The notes: generated by a model not told the origin, from the sequence alone. A DNA stretch of 62,000 nucleotides from Zygnema cylindricum (GCA_037447655.1 JBBHKE010000879.1:231429-293428), one strand, 5' to 3'; numbered from the stretch's first letter, positions 20,562-32,840 are shown. Made by a program: numbers and translations.

Positions 20562-21014
20562 AGTGTCGCATATTGAATTAAAAAAAATTAATCGCGTATA
20601 AGAGATCGAGCTCACGATAGGTCGTGATATCGAAACGCCAGAATGCGATATATATTTTCTCTGCTCATAAGTCCATATCTAGATAAATTTGTACTTAATC
20701 GAACATTATATTTTTGAACCAAAGGAATTTAAAATGTACGGAACGGTCGTAAAGTACGGATTTTAACGGCAAAACCAATTCGTTACCCAATTTTCTATCC
20801 CCCTATTTCGGTATTTTCCCTATTTGTCAAGTACAATAACACCGATGTTGTGTAATTGAAAGAAATCGAAGGTGATACACCGCAATTTTTGTAAATCGTT
20901 TTCTCAAGAAGTTCAAAACTCTCTTCGATAATTATAAGCTTCGACGAAAATCTCAATTTTGAGATGTTACCGGTAATCATCGGCTAAGTTTTCTAAAATT
21001 AAGGTATTTCAGAT
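20562..21014. other. No gene seen
   Basis: AT-rich sequence between the hAT fragment and the larger hAT copy. No conserved motif or repeat partner was noticed. Confidence 0.4.
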
Positions 21015-21509
21015 TAGAGTTTGCAAAAGTCAAAATTTTACATAACCGAAACCGACCGTTTTTTTTTTTCAAAATCTGAGTAACCGACGCCCGACCGGGT
21101 TATGTCACGCTCCAAATTTGTTAACCGTTAATCAACCGGCGTTTACGAAAATAAAAATTAACCGAATCTCGATTTCTCGCGACTAACCTTGCCCACCCGT
21201 GACCAAAAAAGTACAAAATTAACCAATGTACGACGTATGAATAAGCCAATAACTACAATTTGTCGCGTTCCCTAAGAATTGCGAAATGAATAGCTTACTA
21301 AAGTACCGTGTCAGATTTGTGACGCTAATCATGATGTCACGTACTTCCACGATACCGAAGAGTACAAAGTATTATGACGTTTTCACTACGCGGTTTGTGA
21401 AAACGCAGGTACATCATAACGACATGTATTAAATCATTTTTTGTACTTTTTTAGTTAATACGGTGCAGTTTTGTACGTTAGCCACACTATTTAAAATCGC
21501 ACTATACTA

Positions 21510-22124
21510 GACCTCGAATCGTAATTAGAGTAAATTACTCTAATTCTGTGGCTCAAAATTTCGACTCTATCGCATCAAATAGAGTAAACGATTCTAATTT
21601 TTTCATTATTCTAATTTAGGTAAAGTTTAATTAGCGTAAAAATTGTAATATACGTTCGTTTTAAATAGGGTGGAGTAAGGACGACGTTCAACCGTGCAAA
21701 ATTGTAATTTTTTAAGTAAAAAGGTTTAAATAATGATTTAATAGAATCGCGCTCACACGTGAAATCGCATTAAACGTAAAATCAATCACATCGAAAAAAA
21801 GCCGTTCGCATAACTCTCGTCCGTCGACAACATCATCGTCATTGTGAACGCTAACTGACATTTAGCGCGACAAATGTTACTAACGTCATAACGACGTCAA
21901 AACTATATGGACTGGCAGACTTTGTAAATTTACGTAATTTAGTGTTCCTAATTTCAGCGCGGAAATTTATTGCCGACATAACCCAATATAAAGTACTTAA
22001 ATAAATTAGAGTAAACTTCCTCTGTGAAATAGTTCTATCACATAAATTAGAGTTCATTACTCTAATTGTTTTTTTTTGTTTTTTTACTCTAATTTTTTTT
22101 TTACTCTAATTACGATTTGCGGCG
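21510..22124. mobile_element. Group B1 MITE, copy c, inside hAT copy 1
   Basis: Left end GACCTCGAATCGTAATTAGA, right end CTAATTACGATTTGCGGCG, with TA at 21508-21509 and 22125-22126. First 200 bp match 17323-17520. It has extra sequence in the middle (615 bp in total). Confidence 0.75.
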
Positions 22125-23082
22125 TAGAGTTGTTGATGTTGATTCAAAAAGTACCTCGAATAATGTAAATAAATATTTAGAGTTATATACTCTTTTTAAG
22201 GTTTTTGGGTCAAAATTCGTGGTGACGGAATTAGCGTTAATAAAGCTAATTACGATTCGCGGTGTAGTGTAAATAGAATATTATGATTAATAATATTCTT
22301 TAATGCAAGGAGATGTGGCAGGTTATAGTCCACGTATTTAAATAATATTGTTAACTACATTATGTGATTTTCGGCTATAAGTAGTACCGACTTATTAATA
22401 CTAATAACAATGAGTGGTGTAGTGGTACATCTCCCTTTGCAAAAAAACAACTCGTGTACCTTTTCTTTTTACTAGTTTTTCTTTTTGCAATCTCCCTTTA
22501 CGAATATTTTTTTTCCTCGTTAGTCACCTCCTTCAAGGGATTTGTTCCTAATTTTGCGTGTAACGCTTAGATTAATGCGTAAACCCTTATATTAATGTTG
22601 ATTCTCTTGCAAATCTATTTTTTTCGCTACAATTTTCGGACGATTTTTCTTTCGACTACGATACTATGTTACGAGTTATGCAAAAAAGGTAAATTTTCAA
22701 TTATGTATGTTTAAAAAAAAATCATAGTTTTCACATAGAAAATTAATTGACAAAAAACACATTGTGATGAGCATAAAAAACAAAAAATATTTTGTAATAT
22801 CAAATATAGAAATAAACAAATAACAACCTCGTTCTCTTTTAACTCTATTGTACAATTCTCAACCTCAAACTTAAAACTACACAAAAATCTATAAATCAAA
22901 ATTTGGTATACATACGACGCTTTGGTAATTTGATAAAAAAAACACTCCGGTTTAAAAAAAAAAAAAACATAATAACACTAGAAAAATTATGAAATACAAC
23001 AAAAATTTCAAAGGAAAAAAAAACATGATAACTAATACTAAAAAAATAACAATAATTAGAAAACAAAACAAAATAAAAAAAA

Positions 23083-25291
23083 CTATACATTTAAAAGATC
23101 TCGGTTGGATCTAACACACAAGATATCACTAACAATTGAAGCAGCTAGTGAGCTCCTCTTATTTGTTATCGTGTTCTCGGCATCCGAAAAATTACATTCG
23201 GACATGGAGCTAGAAGCCGGAATAGCTAGAATAGATATAGCAACACCGACTAGAATAGGAAGTTCTCCATCTTTTGCACGTACATTTGATTTTTTTTCCA
23301 CCATTCAAGTATGTTAAAATTTAATCTTTCGTCGTTGGTTAATTTTAAATCAAAATAACGTTCCATTTTGTCGTTAAAGAGCGTTTTTTTTGTCGGTGGT
23401 AAAAAGAACCTCATTTTCCTCATCGCTCTCACCAAAAGAATTGTGGGAACCGTCTTTACTTTGCGATGTTTTTCGTATTTTTGTGATACGTTGAGGACTA
23501 CCAAAATCAACGTCATCACCGAGGTCGTTTGCGAGTTCTCGAAGTTTGACCTTTGCGCTTTCAATTTCGGTTTTCGATACCCCAATTATTTCAAGCTTTT
23601 ATTTTTGTCGGGGATCTAAGAGAGCCGCGACAATATGATACTCATGAAAGCCCCACTTCGGTAGTGCAAATTTCACAAAAAGTTGTTTCAATTTTTGCGA
23701 GTTTAGGGAATCAGCTGGGCATTCTTTTTCACCGTCATTCTAAGATGTTTTTCTTATCTTAAATGGTTATGGAGAGACGATAGTTCAAACAAAACCAAAT
23801 GTAAAGTTGGTTCTTTGAATTTTTCCAATTTTAGGGTCGCTTCTTGGAACCTTTCCAAAAATCGTATAAGTTCGGTAAGGTGAGTCTTATTGATACAAGA
23901 AAAAAGTATCAATTTGTTTTTTGCTTGAGCAATTGGTCCTATCTCATTAAATGCATCGTAAATACTCTTAAGCATTCGGAGCAAAGAATTCCACCCCGAT
24001 GCGTTTTCTTGATTTAATGTGTTTTTCAAAAGATTTTGAAAATTACTCTAATTGAAAAACGTGGCCAATGATTTACACCCGTCAATTAGATCAAAAAAAT
24101 CAGGAACTTCCACATCGTATTTGCCTTTTTTGAAAGTTCCGCTCTTATTCAAGACCGTTGTCACAATTGTTGCAATTTTATAGTCCGCGCAAGGTATCCA
24201 AGTAAACATACTCGGTAGACCTTCAGCCGCACACATGTTAGAGCCACTATCAGTCACGACAACGCAGCGACAAAACTTGGACATTTCAAAATTTGTCAAA
24301 TAATTTTTTAAAGCCGTTAAAACATTTTCCGCAGTGTGTTTTTCCTTCGGAAAATGATCGACTTGAAGCGTCCGTGCATGAAGTTCCAATTCTTTGTCAA
24401 TAAAATGAGCAGTTACTGACATGGATGGGGTTATTTTTATTGTCTCGGTCCAAAGATTGGTCGTGAATGCGACAAAAATATTGTTATCAATATTTTCCCT
24501 AAGTTTTGAGATGATCAAACTACGAATATATTTCGCAGAAGATATAATGTAGTTTTTTACACTATTGATGGACAGAAGTAGTTGGTCAATGTCAACACTT
24601 TTATTGGACGAAACACCAATATCAAACAAATCTTGACAAAATGTTGAAAACTTAGGGAAAAATACAAAAAAACAATAAGAAAATATCATACAAGTACTAA
24701 CCATGATTAATAAAAAAGGTTCATAACGAAATGATATTTTTTTTATGGAAAGGCAAAAAAAAAACAATATCATGACAAACTAAGCTCAAATTTATAAATT
24801 TATGAACAAAACAAGTTATAATGACATTTACGCTCAAGCCATCTTAAATAAAATTTAAAATAAATCATACTTGAACCGTCGACTATCGATAATGATCGAA
24901 GGTCCTCACAACACATCAACGCCACCATTTTCGCAAAAAGTTTCCGGTCACTCGTTTTCGCCTCCGTTTTTGAAAGAAACTTACGCAGAAGTCCTCTTGA
25001 ATTATCCATGATGGCCGAATCTAAACATGTGCGAGTATTGATTGTTGAAGTACCGTTTGCTGGCTTATATTGATAAACTATGAAACATGTATCACAAGCC
25101 ACAAAACCTGCCCCCTTTACCATGTATTTGTTTGATGTTTTAACTTCATAGACATGTTCACATTTTTTCCAACAATTTGAAGTGGCCCTGCTTTCTTTCA
25201 CTAGGTAATACTGAGCAATTTCACCACTTTTTGATTTTCGAAGTTCGTTTTGAATTGTAGTTTTAAGGGACGCGAGGATTTTTTTCTCCAT
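23083..25291 (-). pseudogene. hAT transposase, copy 1
   Basis: The N-terminal part (25291 leftwards) has a BED-like zinc-binding pattern: NCWKKCEHVYEV, VACDTC and TRTC. The next block (about 24680-24050) is separated by a probable intron or lost segment. It has VAFTTNLWTE, where hAT transposases usually carry Asp at the Asn position, then VVVTDSGSNMCAA with the second Asp. CADY stands where a C-x2-H motif is expected; copy 2 keeps CADH. The hAT C-terminal dimerisation region is at 23304-23083: ISILAIPASSSMSECNFSDA, ITNKRSSLA and CVRSN. Frameshifts and stops near 24050, 23760 and 23300 break it. In the family this enzyme cuts at the inverted ends and leaves 8-bp duplications. Confidence 0.88.
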
Positions 25292-25908
25292 TTTAGTGTA
25301 TGGCTAAGTTTTGTTTGAATTGTGGTCGAGTTTCTCTAACTTAAATAGCAATTCAATTTATCGATTTATTGTTTGACACATGTGAGTACACCAATAATTA
25401 AAACTAGTCGTGGGAAATTGACGTAATATTTTGATTTTCACTGATTTATTAAACAATTATTACTACATGCTGCATGATATTGACATAACAATATGATATA
25501 TTTGTGGAAACACGGTATAAAATGCGTAATTAGCACTTAGCAGTAATGCACGACGTATGAATAAACTAATAAATACGATTTGTCGCGTTGCCTAAGATTT
25601 GCGAATTGAATAGTGTACTACAGTACCGTGTCAGATTTGTGACGCTAATCATGATGTCAAGTACTTCCACGATACCAAAGATTACAAAGTACAAGAACTT
25701 TGGATTATAGGGACAGTACAAATTTTTCTTTTTTTTTGGTTTTTTGGTTGATTGACCGTAACCGAACGTTTTTTTTTCCTGGTGAATCAACCAACCGTAA
25801 CCGCCCGACCCCCAAAATTTGGAAACCGAATCCGTTCCAGATCCGGCGCGGACGGTCAGTTAACGGTCGGTCGGTTAACGATTGACCGTTTGCGACCTCT
25901 GTGTCTTA

Positions 25909-26719
25909 GGGTACTTTCGCATGTAACCGAAACTTAGTCTTGTTACTTTGTATTTTAGCGAAGATTCTCTGTACAATTTTCAAAGCATTCGGATGTAAAC
26001 GAAAAAAACTTGTCACTTAAAATAGTGACTTACGTAGACGTGTACAAAACATTGTGACAAATGAAGTGGTACACAAAATGAGGCGAAACTTCCACCCGGC
26101 TGCAATTTGGGGCGGTTTCTCCCCACGCTTTATAATTTTTGTGACTTCGTAATGTCTGTACGCCACATTGTCGACGTGTCGAAATCTTATAAAACCTTTC
26201 GCTGACGCACAGAAATGTTGTTTCTTTTTTTTTCTTCCCACTTGCCGACAGGTGGCCAATTTTTTCATACGCCGTATGTGTGAAGACACGTGTGTTTGAG
26301 AGAGACGGCCCCTGTACGGAAATCAGCGCTCGAAAAACAGTACGCACAAGCTGGAAACGGTCGGTGTTTTTTTTTTTAGTACTTTGCGCACAAAAATTGT
26401 AAAAACGTTCTGACACGTGCGGCAGCATCTCATTATTCGCTTACCTTTTCGGACTATATTTAAAATCACCTCGCGAGGTGATTTGAAATATAGTTTGAAG
26501 ATGAGTTGGAAGGACGCAAAAGTGGGTCGAAATGCGGTAGACTACAAACTACTTCGCGCTAGACGACAAACTGCAGTACATTTAAAGTTGTAAGGAAACC
26601 TAACTTGTACGGTGTTAATTTCATTTTTTTGGTACGGCGGCTGATTTTCTCGTTTTTTTCTAAGTTATGGAGGAAAACGACAGAAAATAACTGTAACTTT
26701 AGCACATGCGAAAGTACCC
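25909..26719. mobile_element. Tourist-like element T1, copy B (811 bp)
   Basis: Ends GGGTACTTTCGCATGT and ACATGCGAAAGTACCC, flanked by TTA at 25906-25908 and 26720-26722, five bases beyond the hAT end at 25901. It is the inverse of copy A. A 40-bp palindrome with one mismatched pair lies at 26454-26493 (core CACCTCGCGAGGTG). Eight bases later GAAGATG opens a frame at 26501 reading MSWKDAKVGRNAVDYKLLRA, homologous to the frame in copy A. Confidence 0.88.
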
Positions 26720-26943
26720 TTATCCCAAACCAGAAATGGACAAAAATATTGGAAGCCGTACCAAATGAGCGCTCCGCGGAAATATTGGGTCGGCGCCAAC
26801 AGATAAAGAAAACGGTCTCCTACCGTACTGTGCTGACTAGGACAGGAAAAAATGAAGAATTGTACTTCGGTACGGAACTAAATCAAAGGAACACACCGAA
26901 GTCGACAGGAGGAAATAAACGGCAGCCGAAACGAAATCAGGTA
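26720..26943. other. No gene seen; repeat S fragment
   Basis: Sequence up to GAAACGAAATCAG, directly before a group B end, resembles 28500-28580 and 15840-15900. Confidence 0.4.
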
Positions 26944-27080
26944 CACCGTGTACTGCTATTAGTGTAAACATTTTTTTCGCAACTGAAAACATTTTTTCTC
27001 CGTGCACACTTGTCAGGTTTTCAATTTGAGACAACCAATCGGAAACTGAGAATTCTATCTTTCAACCGCGACCGTCAGAT
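26944..27080. mobile_element. Group B2 MITE, left half only
   Basis: Starts CACCGTGTACTGCTATTAGT, continues TTTTTTCGCAACTGAAAACA and CCGTGCACACTTGTCAGG, then stops at about 27080, where the matching right arm is absent. Confidence 0.65.
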
Positions 27081-28144
27081 CAGGGAGAATCGGCGGATCC
27101 ACCGAAAGATGTTTTGGTTGGATGTGGAGAATCGGTCGTCCGCGGATTTATTGACGTTTTGGTTCGCGTGGCGCGATTCGATTTTGAGTATTGTTTCACG
27201 GTTTGCATCGGAGTACCGTTGGTTCGTTCAATGTACGGCAGTTCAATACCAACCAATACATAGATTATTAATGTGTGTGATGGTTCAGTTTGGTTTCGTT
27301 TGTTTTGTATTATCTGGAACTGTGACTATGATATTTAGTGCGCTGTACGTGTCTAGTGTGTTTTAGCGTGCGTCACTTTGTTCCGGCGCTTGAATGTTTT
27401 TATTAGGCGCACGTCCGCATGTGGACTTCGGCGCCCTCGTTTGTTTTTGGTTAGTGGAGTAAGTGGTCATTAGTTGTCGGTGTTAAGAAGTTATATTAGC
27501 GTGTGTTGCTATCAGTTTAGTATGCAGTCTGAGGAGATGCATCATGGAGTCTGTGTAGAGATGTATCATGTGTCTTAAGGAGTGACACATTAACATGTAG
27601 AGAGAGAAGAAGATTTAAGGAGGGAAAAACTGTGAAGGAGAGAGGTTGTTAATGAGAAAGCTTAGGCTTAATATATTGATATTTGGCCGACATGTTTTAT
27701 TGTGAGCCGAGAGTGTTTTATGTGAAAATGTTTATTTAAGCTTCCGCTGTGAGATTTGTTTTGTCATGTGTGAGCACTTTGTGGCCTGCATCCTGCCAGG
27801 TGCTCTGGCTGCACTGCTCACTGCAATTGTGTCTCGGCCATGTCAAGCCACTTGAAAAATTCCTCAGAAGGTGGTGCTGTGGTGGTGAAGGGCAGTTGGT
27901 GTGGGTTGGGTATGAGTTGATGATGGATGGGATGGATGGGATAGGTGGGCGGTGACGGTTGTCAAAATTTGTACTTTCCCTATATTACATGAATATCTAT
28001 AAACAAATCAATTGTACCCTATAGCGTTCATTGAAAAATTAGCGTATAACTTTTAAATTTTTTCTGAGTCAAGTTAGTGTACATACACTAAATTATTCTA
28101 CACTAATAATTTATACACGCTAAATATGGTGACGGTGTGCAATA
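27081..28144. other. No gene seen; unassigned G/T-rich stretch
   Basis: A less AT-rich block than its surroundings, with runs of short frames but no conserved motif. GAGATGCATCATG and GAGATGTATCATG are a near-repeat at about 27533 and 27561. GGATGGGATGGATGGGAT is a short array at about 27925. It could be an LTR or leader of an unrecognised retrotransposon, but no partner exists in the window. Confidence 0.4.
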
Positions 28145-28343
28145 CACCACGATCGTTATTACCGTTATGAACTCTATATGGCGCCCCCAAATTTTTACAT
28201 TGATACCTTAAATTGAATAAACTGCACTATTTAAGGAGGTGGAGCACTAATCTGCCACGTCTCCTGGCACTAAATTAAAATGAATGACGCTAAATTTTTT
28301 CTTTACTCTAATAATTTCTCAGCGCTAATAACGATTCGCGGTT
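28145..28343. mobile_element. Group B3 MITE (199 bp)
   Basis: Ends CACCACGATCGTTATTACC and GCTAATAACGATTCGCGGTT, with TA on both sides (28143-28144, 28344-28345). The interior has CCCCCAAATTTTTAC like the copy at 20163. Confidence 0.65.
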
Positions 28344-28789
28344 TACTGAAGTGTACCAAAACTCCAAGAGGAAAAAATCACTCCAAGTGTGACACGGAAC
28401 GAGATCGGCGACCGTGGTACGGAAGGAATTGGGACATTGTGGAGACAAAAACGGTAAACGACAAACTGTGGCACGGTACGGAACAAAAGCAACTATGAAC
28501 TGTACGGTACAACCCGGCATCAAGAACCGTACGGAAACGGGCGAAACACGACAAATGGATGTACGGAATGAAATCAGGCACACCGTGAATTGCTACAGTA
28601 ATAGCTGTTCTACGGCCAACTCGTGGGGTGAAATTAACGTCTGTACGGACCGAATGAAAGTACAGTACGGCACTGTACTGTACAGCATAGCACAGACTGT
28701 CCTTCTGGATCCGAACATCCGTGGAGAAGCAAATCCGCGAAACATGGGGAAATGTACGGATAGTGAGAGAGGTGTACTTTGCAACAGCT
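28344..28789. other. Repeat S; no gene
   Basis: Resembles 15660-15900 and 18523-18789 (GTACGGAAC words, ATCCGCGAA, GGGGAAATGTACGGAT). Frames on both strands are open for 80-150 codons but show no protein motif. Confidence 0.45.
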
Positions 28790-29313
28790 CTCACCCTTAC
28801 TCTCCCTCCTCTCCGACTTTCTCTCATTTCCTCCTTCCCTCCCCAACTCTCTGCTACTTGTACCCCTCCCTCTTCTCCCTGTCGTTACTCTTAACCCCCC
28901 TTCCCTCTACTCCTATCTGCATCTCCCTCTCGCTGACACTTTGTCATCCTCTCTCCCATTTCCGCTCTCTCTCCACTCTCTTTCTTTCCCTCCTCTCTCT
29001 CTATCCCCCCCCTCTCTCTCCCTTTTCCGCTCCCTCTATCGCCTCATCTCCCTCCGTCCCTCATTTCTATTTTCTTTTCCTTCCTGTTCCTCTCCCTCCC
29101 CCTTTCCCACCCTCATGTCCTTCCCTCCTCCCCCCCCTGAATATCTCAAAAATCCCTACATTCTGTACATTCCGGATTATGTCGCAGTCTTTTCTCTAAC
29201 CTCCACCCTCCCCTTCTCCTCTCCCTTCACCTCCCTCTACCCCTCCCCCTCCGCCTACCTCCCAACCGAACGTTCTTACCCCCGATCCAAAATGTATCAA
29301 CCCCCCCTCCCTC
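28790..29313. repeat. Pyrimidine tract up to an assembly gap
   Basis: Nearly pure C/T on the plus strand. The flank on its left matches that of the tract at 18790. The tract ends in the N run, so its length is not known. Confidence 0.85.
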
Positions 29314-29323
29314 NNNNNNNNNN
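29314..29323. other. Assembly gap (10 N)
   Basis: Ten N characters. The sequence right of the gap is unrelated to the pyrimidine tract. Confidence 1.
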
Positions 29324-29620
29324 GTTTAAACTGAAATTTTATAACAAAGTTGGCGAATTTTAATACGGCTCGAACGCCTGCAGCTGGCAGTTTTATTTTA
29401 GTCGTTAAGTGTGCCAGCCGCTTGCAAATGTCATTGTTTTAACGCCGTTGGTGTACAATTATTTTCACAACGTCTGTTAGTGAAAAACAGTATTCAAAAT
29501 AATGAACGCGCAAGTAACGATTGACATAGGCACACTTTGAAAAGTACACCGTAAAATCAGCGCTAAATTCCAAAATAACGTTTCAAAATATCGGTTACAT
29601 GGGGACACGCCCTAAGTGCT
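29324..29620. mobile_element. T2 right-end fragment
   Basis: Only the last part is recognisable: CATGGGGACACGCCC followed by TAA near 29600-29617, like the T2 right ends at 34591, 42392 and 55311. The rest to the gap is unassigned. Confidence 0.45.
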
Positions 29621-29644
29621 CTCACTGTGGAGCTCACGTAAAGA

Positions 29645-29775
29645 CAAAAAGTGACTGTCTGCAACACTTTTATTTACATGTGGTTGCCGCAGTTTTGTTA
29701 CCGTAAACGTTCGCCGACCGTGTGAATTGCTGATTTTATTTTGACGGTCGACGTCCGCAAGCTCGGCATAATTTT
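29645..29775 (-). repeat. Repeat D, third copy
   Basis: Inverse of 13800-13920: TTTATTTACATGTGGTTGCC, GCAGTTTTGTTAC, GCCGACCGTGTGAATTGC. Confidence 0.6.
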
Positions 29776-30063
29776 AAGCGGTTGAAACAATATTTTAAAG
29801 TCAAATTTGTCCAACCGATTGACCGTCAAATTTATACTCAACAATACTTTATTTGTACCAATATGTACTTCAAATGTACAATTTTTGACAAAGTGATGTA
29901 AGTGACTGTGGGTAACCAAAACAGTCACTGTCATGATCAATTCCCGTTAAAAATCGTCAATGATTTTCATACCGACCAAAAATCTTCATTTGCGTACCAA
30001 GTCATCGTATAAAAATTTTGTACTTTATGCAGACGCCTTGTTGGGTAAAACCTCGTTTTTTAA

Positions 30064-30502
30064 GGGTTCCCGTTCTTTCACTTGAGGGATGAGCGCTGCC
30101 GAAAATAGTGTGACGAATGGGCGCCAACAAAAATAGTGTGACGAAAGTGCGTTACGATATTTTTTTTGTGTTTTCGGCTAGATATTTGAATGTGTATATC
30201 ATGTGCAATTTTTTTTTTCCCGTTGGTTGCCATCTTGACACGTATGCTCATAATCCAGCGTGTCGCGCCTCAAATTTTTCTGTAATTGGTGATGTACCTC
30301 GTGAGGTACATCACCATTTTCATAAACTTTTGAAGCAATGTTTCGCGAAAAAATATCCAACAGTCTCATACCTCTGGAGAATCTAGGCAAGATTCTTTGT
30401 AATGTTATTGGCGGATAAAAGCAAAATAAAAGGTACGGCTTAGTACGGAGAGGTCCGAATCTTTGTAAACAGCCTCACTTTTCGTCCGATGGAACTTCAC
30501 CC
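30064..30502. mobile_element. Tourist-like element T3, copy a
   Basis: Left GGGTTCCC, right GATGGAACTTCACCC, with TTA/TAA at the edges. A 28-bp near-perfect palindrome at 30288-30315 has core GTACCTCGTGAGGTAC. ATG at 30338 follows TTTTGAAGCA. Confidence 0.7.
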
Positions 30503-30512
30503 TTAAGATTTA

Positions 30513-31179
30513 GGTTGCGTCTCCATGTACTTGAAACTTAGCGAAATTACTATGTTTTTTATGTGTAACAACGACATAGTTAAATAAGGGTGTGACGATT
30601 GTATACGCTGACAATGCCCATGACGGTTGTCAGAGTCTACAATATGTGATGACGCACGTTATTTTTTGTAGGTGCTTGTGATGTTGCACGAGTTTTCCTA
30701 ACATTGTAGGCGTACCGCAAACGTGTTTGTGTCGTTTCATGGTTGAAGAAGATGCACTTTGCCTTTGCGTCGCCTGTCCGCTCGACGTGAAATGGCATCG
30801 GAATCTTGAGACCCTGGGCGAAATATAATCCGTACCAGGCGCAAACGGACAAAACCCAACAAATTGTGTAAACATTGTACCTTTCGCCGTCGATTGAATT
30901 CGTTTGAAATTTTAGTTTTTTTTCGAAAATACTTTGTTTTAAAACACATCTTCTTTGTTTTTTAAAGAAAAGTTTGAAGATGACGTTTTTTGGCGTGGTC
31001 GTGGGTCGAATAACGCAAGACAACAACGTGTAGTACATCCTAAATTCAATGATGACGCAAAATATACTTCTCATTTTTTTCTTTTTTTTTTGTACGGTTG
31101 AAACTCACGCGGTACGGCTCTAAGTTTTACATCAAAACGAAAGAAAAAAACCCTTACTTTGGCACATGGAGACGCACCC
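30513..31179. mobile_element. Tourist-like element T2, copy 2 (667 bp)
   Basis: Ends GGTTGCGTCTCCATGT and ACATGGAGACGCACCC with TTA at 30510-30512 and 31180-31182. It is absent from the matching place in Q copy 2, so it inserted into Q copy 1. The palindrome position near 30940 is degraded, but AAGTTTGAAGATG (ATG 30980) is kept. Confidence 0.82.
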
Positions 31180-31459
31180 TTACTAATTTCCATATAGTAG
31201 CTGTCATAGCCCGTGTTCACCTGGTCCACGTGGGACATGTGTGAGCAGGTTCGCGCGATTTCGTGTTTCTTACTATTTTCTTATCGTGCGATTTTCTTAC
31301 TACTGGGAATCAAATCTGATTGCGCTTTTCGGTGTTGACGCCTTTTTTCTACATTTTTTTTATTACGCTGGTACGAAATAACGAGCAGTTTTAGTACACT
31401 ACATCGTGGATCGCTATTTGTGTTAACCCTAATAGCGATTCAAGGTCTACAATACACTA

Positions 31460-31670
31460 CACCTTGAATCGTTATTAGCGTAGATTTTTTTTAAGCATAT
31501 AAGAATAATTACCGTTATTAACGCTAATTGGGAATTGGAAATTTTTAAAGAAATCATTTACTCTAATTAGAAATTATTTTCTACATAGTATGGATAATTA
31601 TGTTTGAGAATTTGGGAAAAAAATAGGGGAACCGAATTAGCGTTCAATATGCTGATAACGATTCACGATG
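31460..31670. mobile_element. Group B3 MITE (211 bp)
   Basis: Ends CACCTTGAATCGTTATTAGC and TAACGATTCACGATG with TA at 31458-31459 and 31671-31672. Interior runs in the opposite direction to 20163-20354. Confidence 0.75.
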
Positions 31671-31760
31671 TACTGTACACTATTAAATAGCTGTCCAAAT
31701 TAGAGTAATTTAAACTAAATAATTCGTACTTATACTAGAGTATAGTATATCAAGGAAGTA

Positions 31761-31977
31761 CATCATGTATCGCATTTACTGCTAATGTTTGTTTGTTACT
31801 TAAAACATATTTTCTCGGTACATGCTTGTCGGATTATGGATCTGACGGTTGCGATTGAAAACAAAGATTCTCACCTTCCCATCGGCGATCCCTATAAGAA
31901 AACCGGACAAGCATGTACGGAGAAAATATGTTTTGAGTGACGAAATAGTTATTAACACTAATAACGATACACGGTGT
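31761..31977. mobile_element. Group B2 MITE
   Basis: Arms ACTTAAAACATATTTTCTC and GAGAAAATATGTTTTGAGTG are complementary; right end CTAATAACGATACACGGTG is followed by TA. The left terminus is worn (CATCATGTATCGCATTTAC). Confidence 0.7.
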
Positions 31978-32840
31978 ACTGTACTGTAATGTAGCGTAAA
32001 GGAAAAAATGTAATTATTAAGTTTTTTTTGGTTTTAGGTCATATTTTAGAGAGTGTTGTAAACTCGAATAACGATTATGCGGATAGCATCGCTATGTCGG
32101 ATTTCCTATTGAGAATGAACAACCTTTTATGTATTTTTAATGAAATTGAGATTTACCGTACAAACAATATCGAACTCGTGAAACACCACAAGAAGGAAAA
32201 AAATGAAAAACATATCCGCCACTTTTACTGTATCTTGAACACGTTGTTAATGGTCGTTTCTAATGGTTGATCGTTGACCGTTAGGGCCTCGTAAATAGAG
32301 TGCAATTCGTTTCCACTTGAGATGCCAACTGTCCTCCCTCAAACCTGTAACGTAGACGGAAAAAAGTCCGTCTTCGTTCGGTGAAAAATCGGCACGCCGG
32401 CACAAAGTTTGTTAGCATGACACTTGTATTTGAACAAGTACGTCAAGGAATAAAAAGATATAACGAACTTTAAGTATTAATGCATACATTTTTTTGCCGG
32501 TAACAGAGAATTTAGGGCTTAACGATATTTTTATCCAATTTTTCGTATCGGTCGTTTTTTTTTAAATATGAAACAGTGGTGTCGCCATTGCATGAACCGT
32601 ATTGTTAGTTTGACCTTTGCGGCTCAATGCTTTTTCATTTTTTTTTGTGGAATTTACTTCAAATTTTGGGCGAATCAAAATCTTTACAAGGGATATGAGT
32701 GTATCTCGTCTAATATATTGTTGTTTATGCACGCGTAAAAAACCAATAAGTCTTGAAAAAACGTACGGTGTACGGATTACGGTCCTTATGCTAAATTTTT
32801 CATTCCATGGATCATTTATTCCCTGTATGAAAGTTCTAGT

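Larger units (their letters stand above)
21015..25901 (-). mobile_element. hAT element, copy 1
   Basis: The right end GACCGTTTGCGACCTCTG stops at 25901. The left end near 21015 (TAGAGTTTGCAAAAGTC) is a degraded form of the left end CAGAGGTCGCAAAAGTC seen in copy 2 at 35136. Subterminal regions have repeated ACCGACCG/CGGTCGG words, as expected for transposase-binding repeats. No 8-bp duplication is recognisable. It contains a nested group B1 element at 21510-22124 and a broken transposase on the minus strand. Confidence 0.75.
29930..32840. repeat. Repeat Q, copy 1 (with nested MITEs)
   Basis: Collinear with 42930-44580. Matching anchors are GGGAATCAAAT (31305 / 43689), TTTCCTATT (32100 / 43965), ACAATATCGAAC-like (32162 / 44036), CGTTGACCGT (32272 / 44151) and TCGCCATTGCA with GAACCGT (32583 / 44509). 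Copy 1 holds extra insertions: T2 at 30513-31179 and group B elements at 31460-31977. Part of its right end also recurs at 54411-54600. No protein was recognised; the class is unknown. Confidence 0.65.

Noticed and set aside
21007-21014. Search for the 8-bp duplication of hAT copy 1
   Set aside because: The bases left of the degraded end do not match TGTCTTAG right of 25901, so no duplication is claimed.
28414-29363. Long overlapping frames through the pyrimidine tract
   Set aside because: Serine/proline/leucine-rich translation of CT repeats in more than one frame, one of them crossing the N gap.
30637-31074. Minus-strand frame in T2 copy 2 that resembles one in T2 copy 1 (33933-34205), sharing IPMPFH and ERTGDAK
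   Set aside because: The two DNA copies are similar enough that any frame would look alike. The similarity moves between frames and there is no recognised domain, so coding is not supported.
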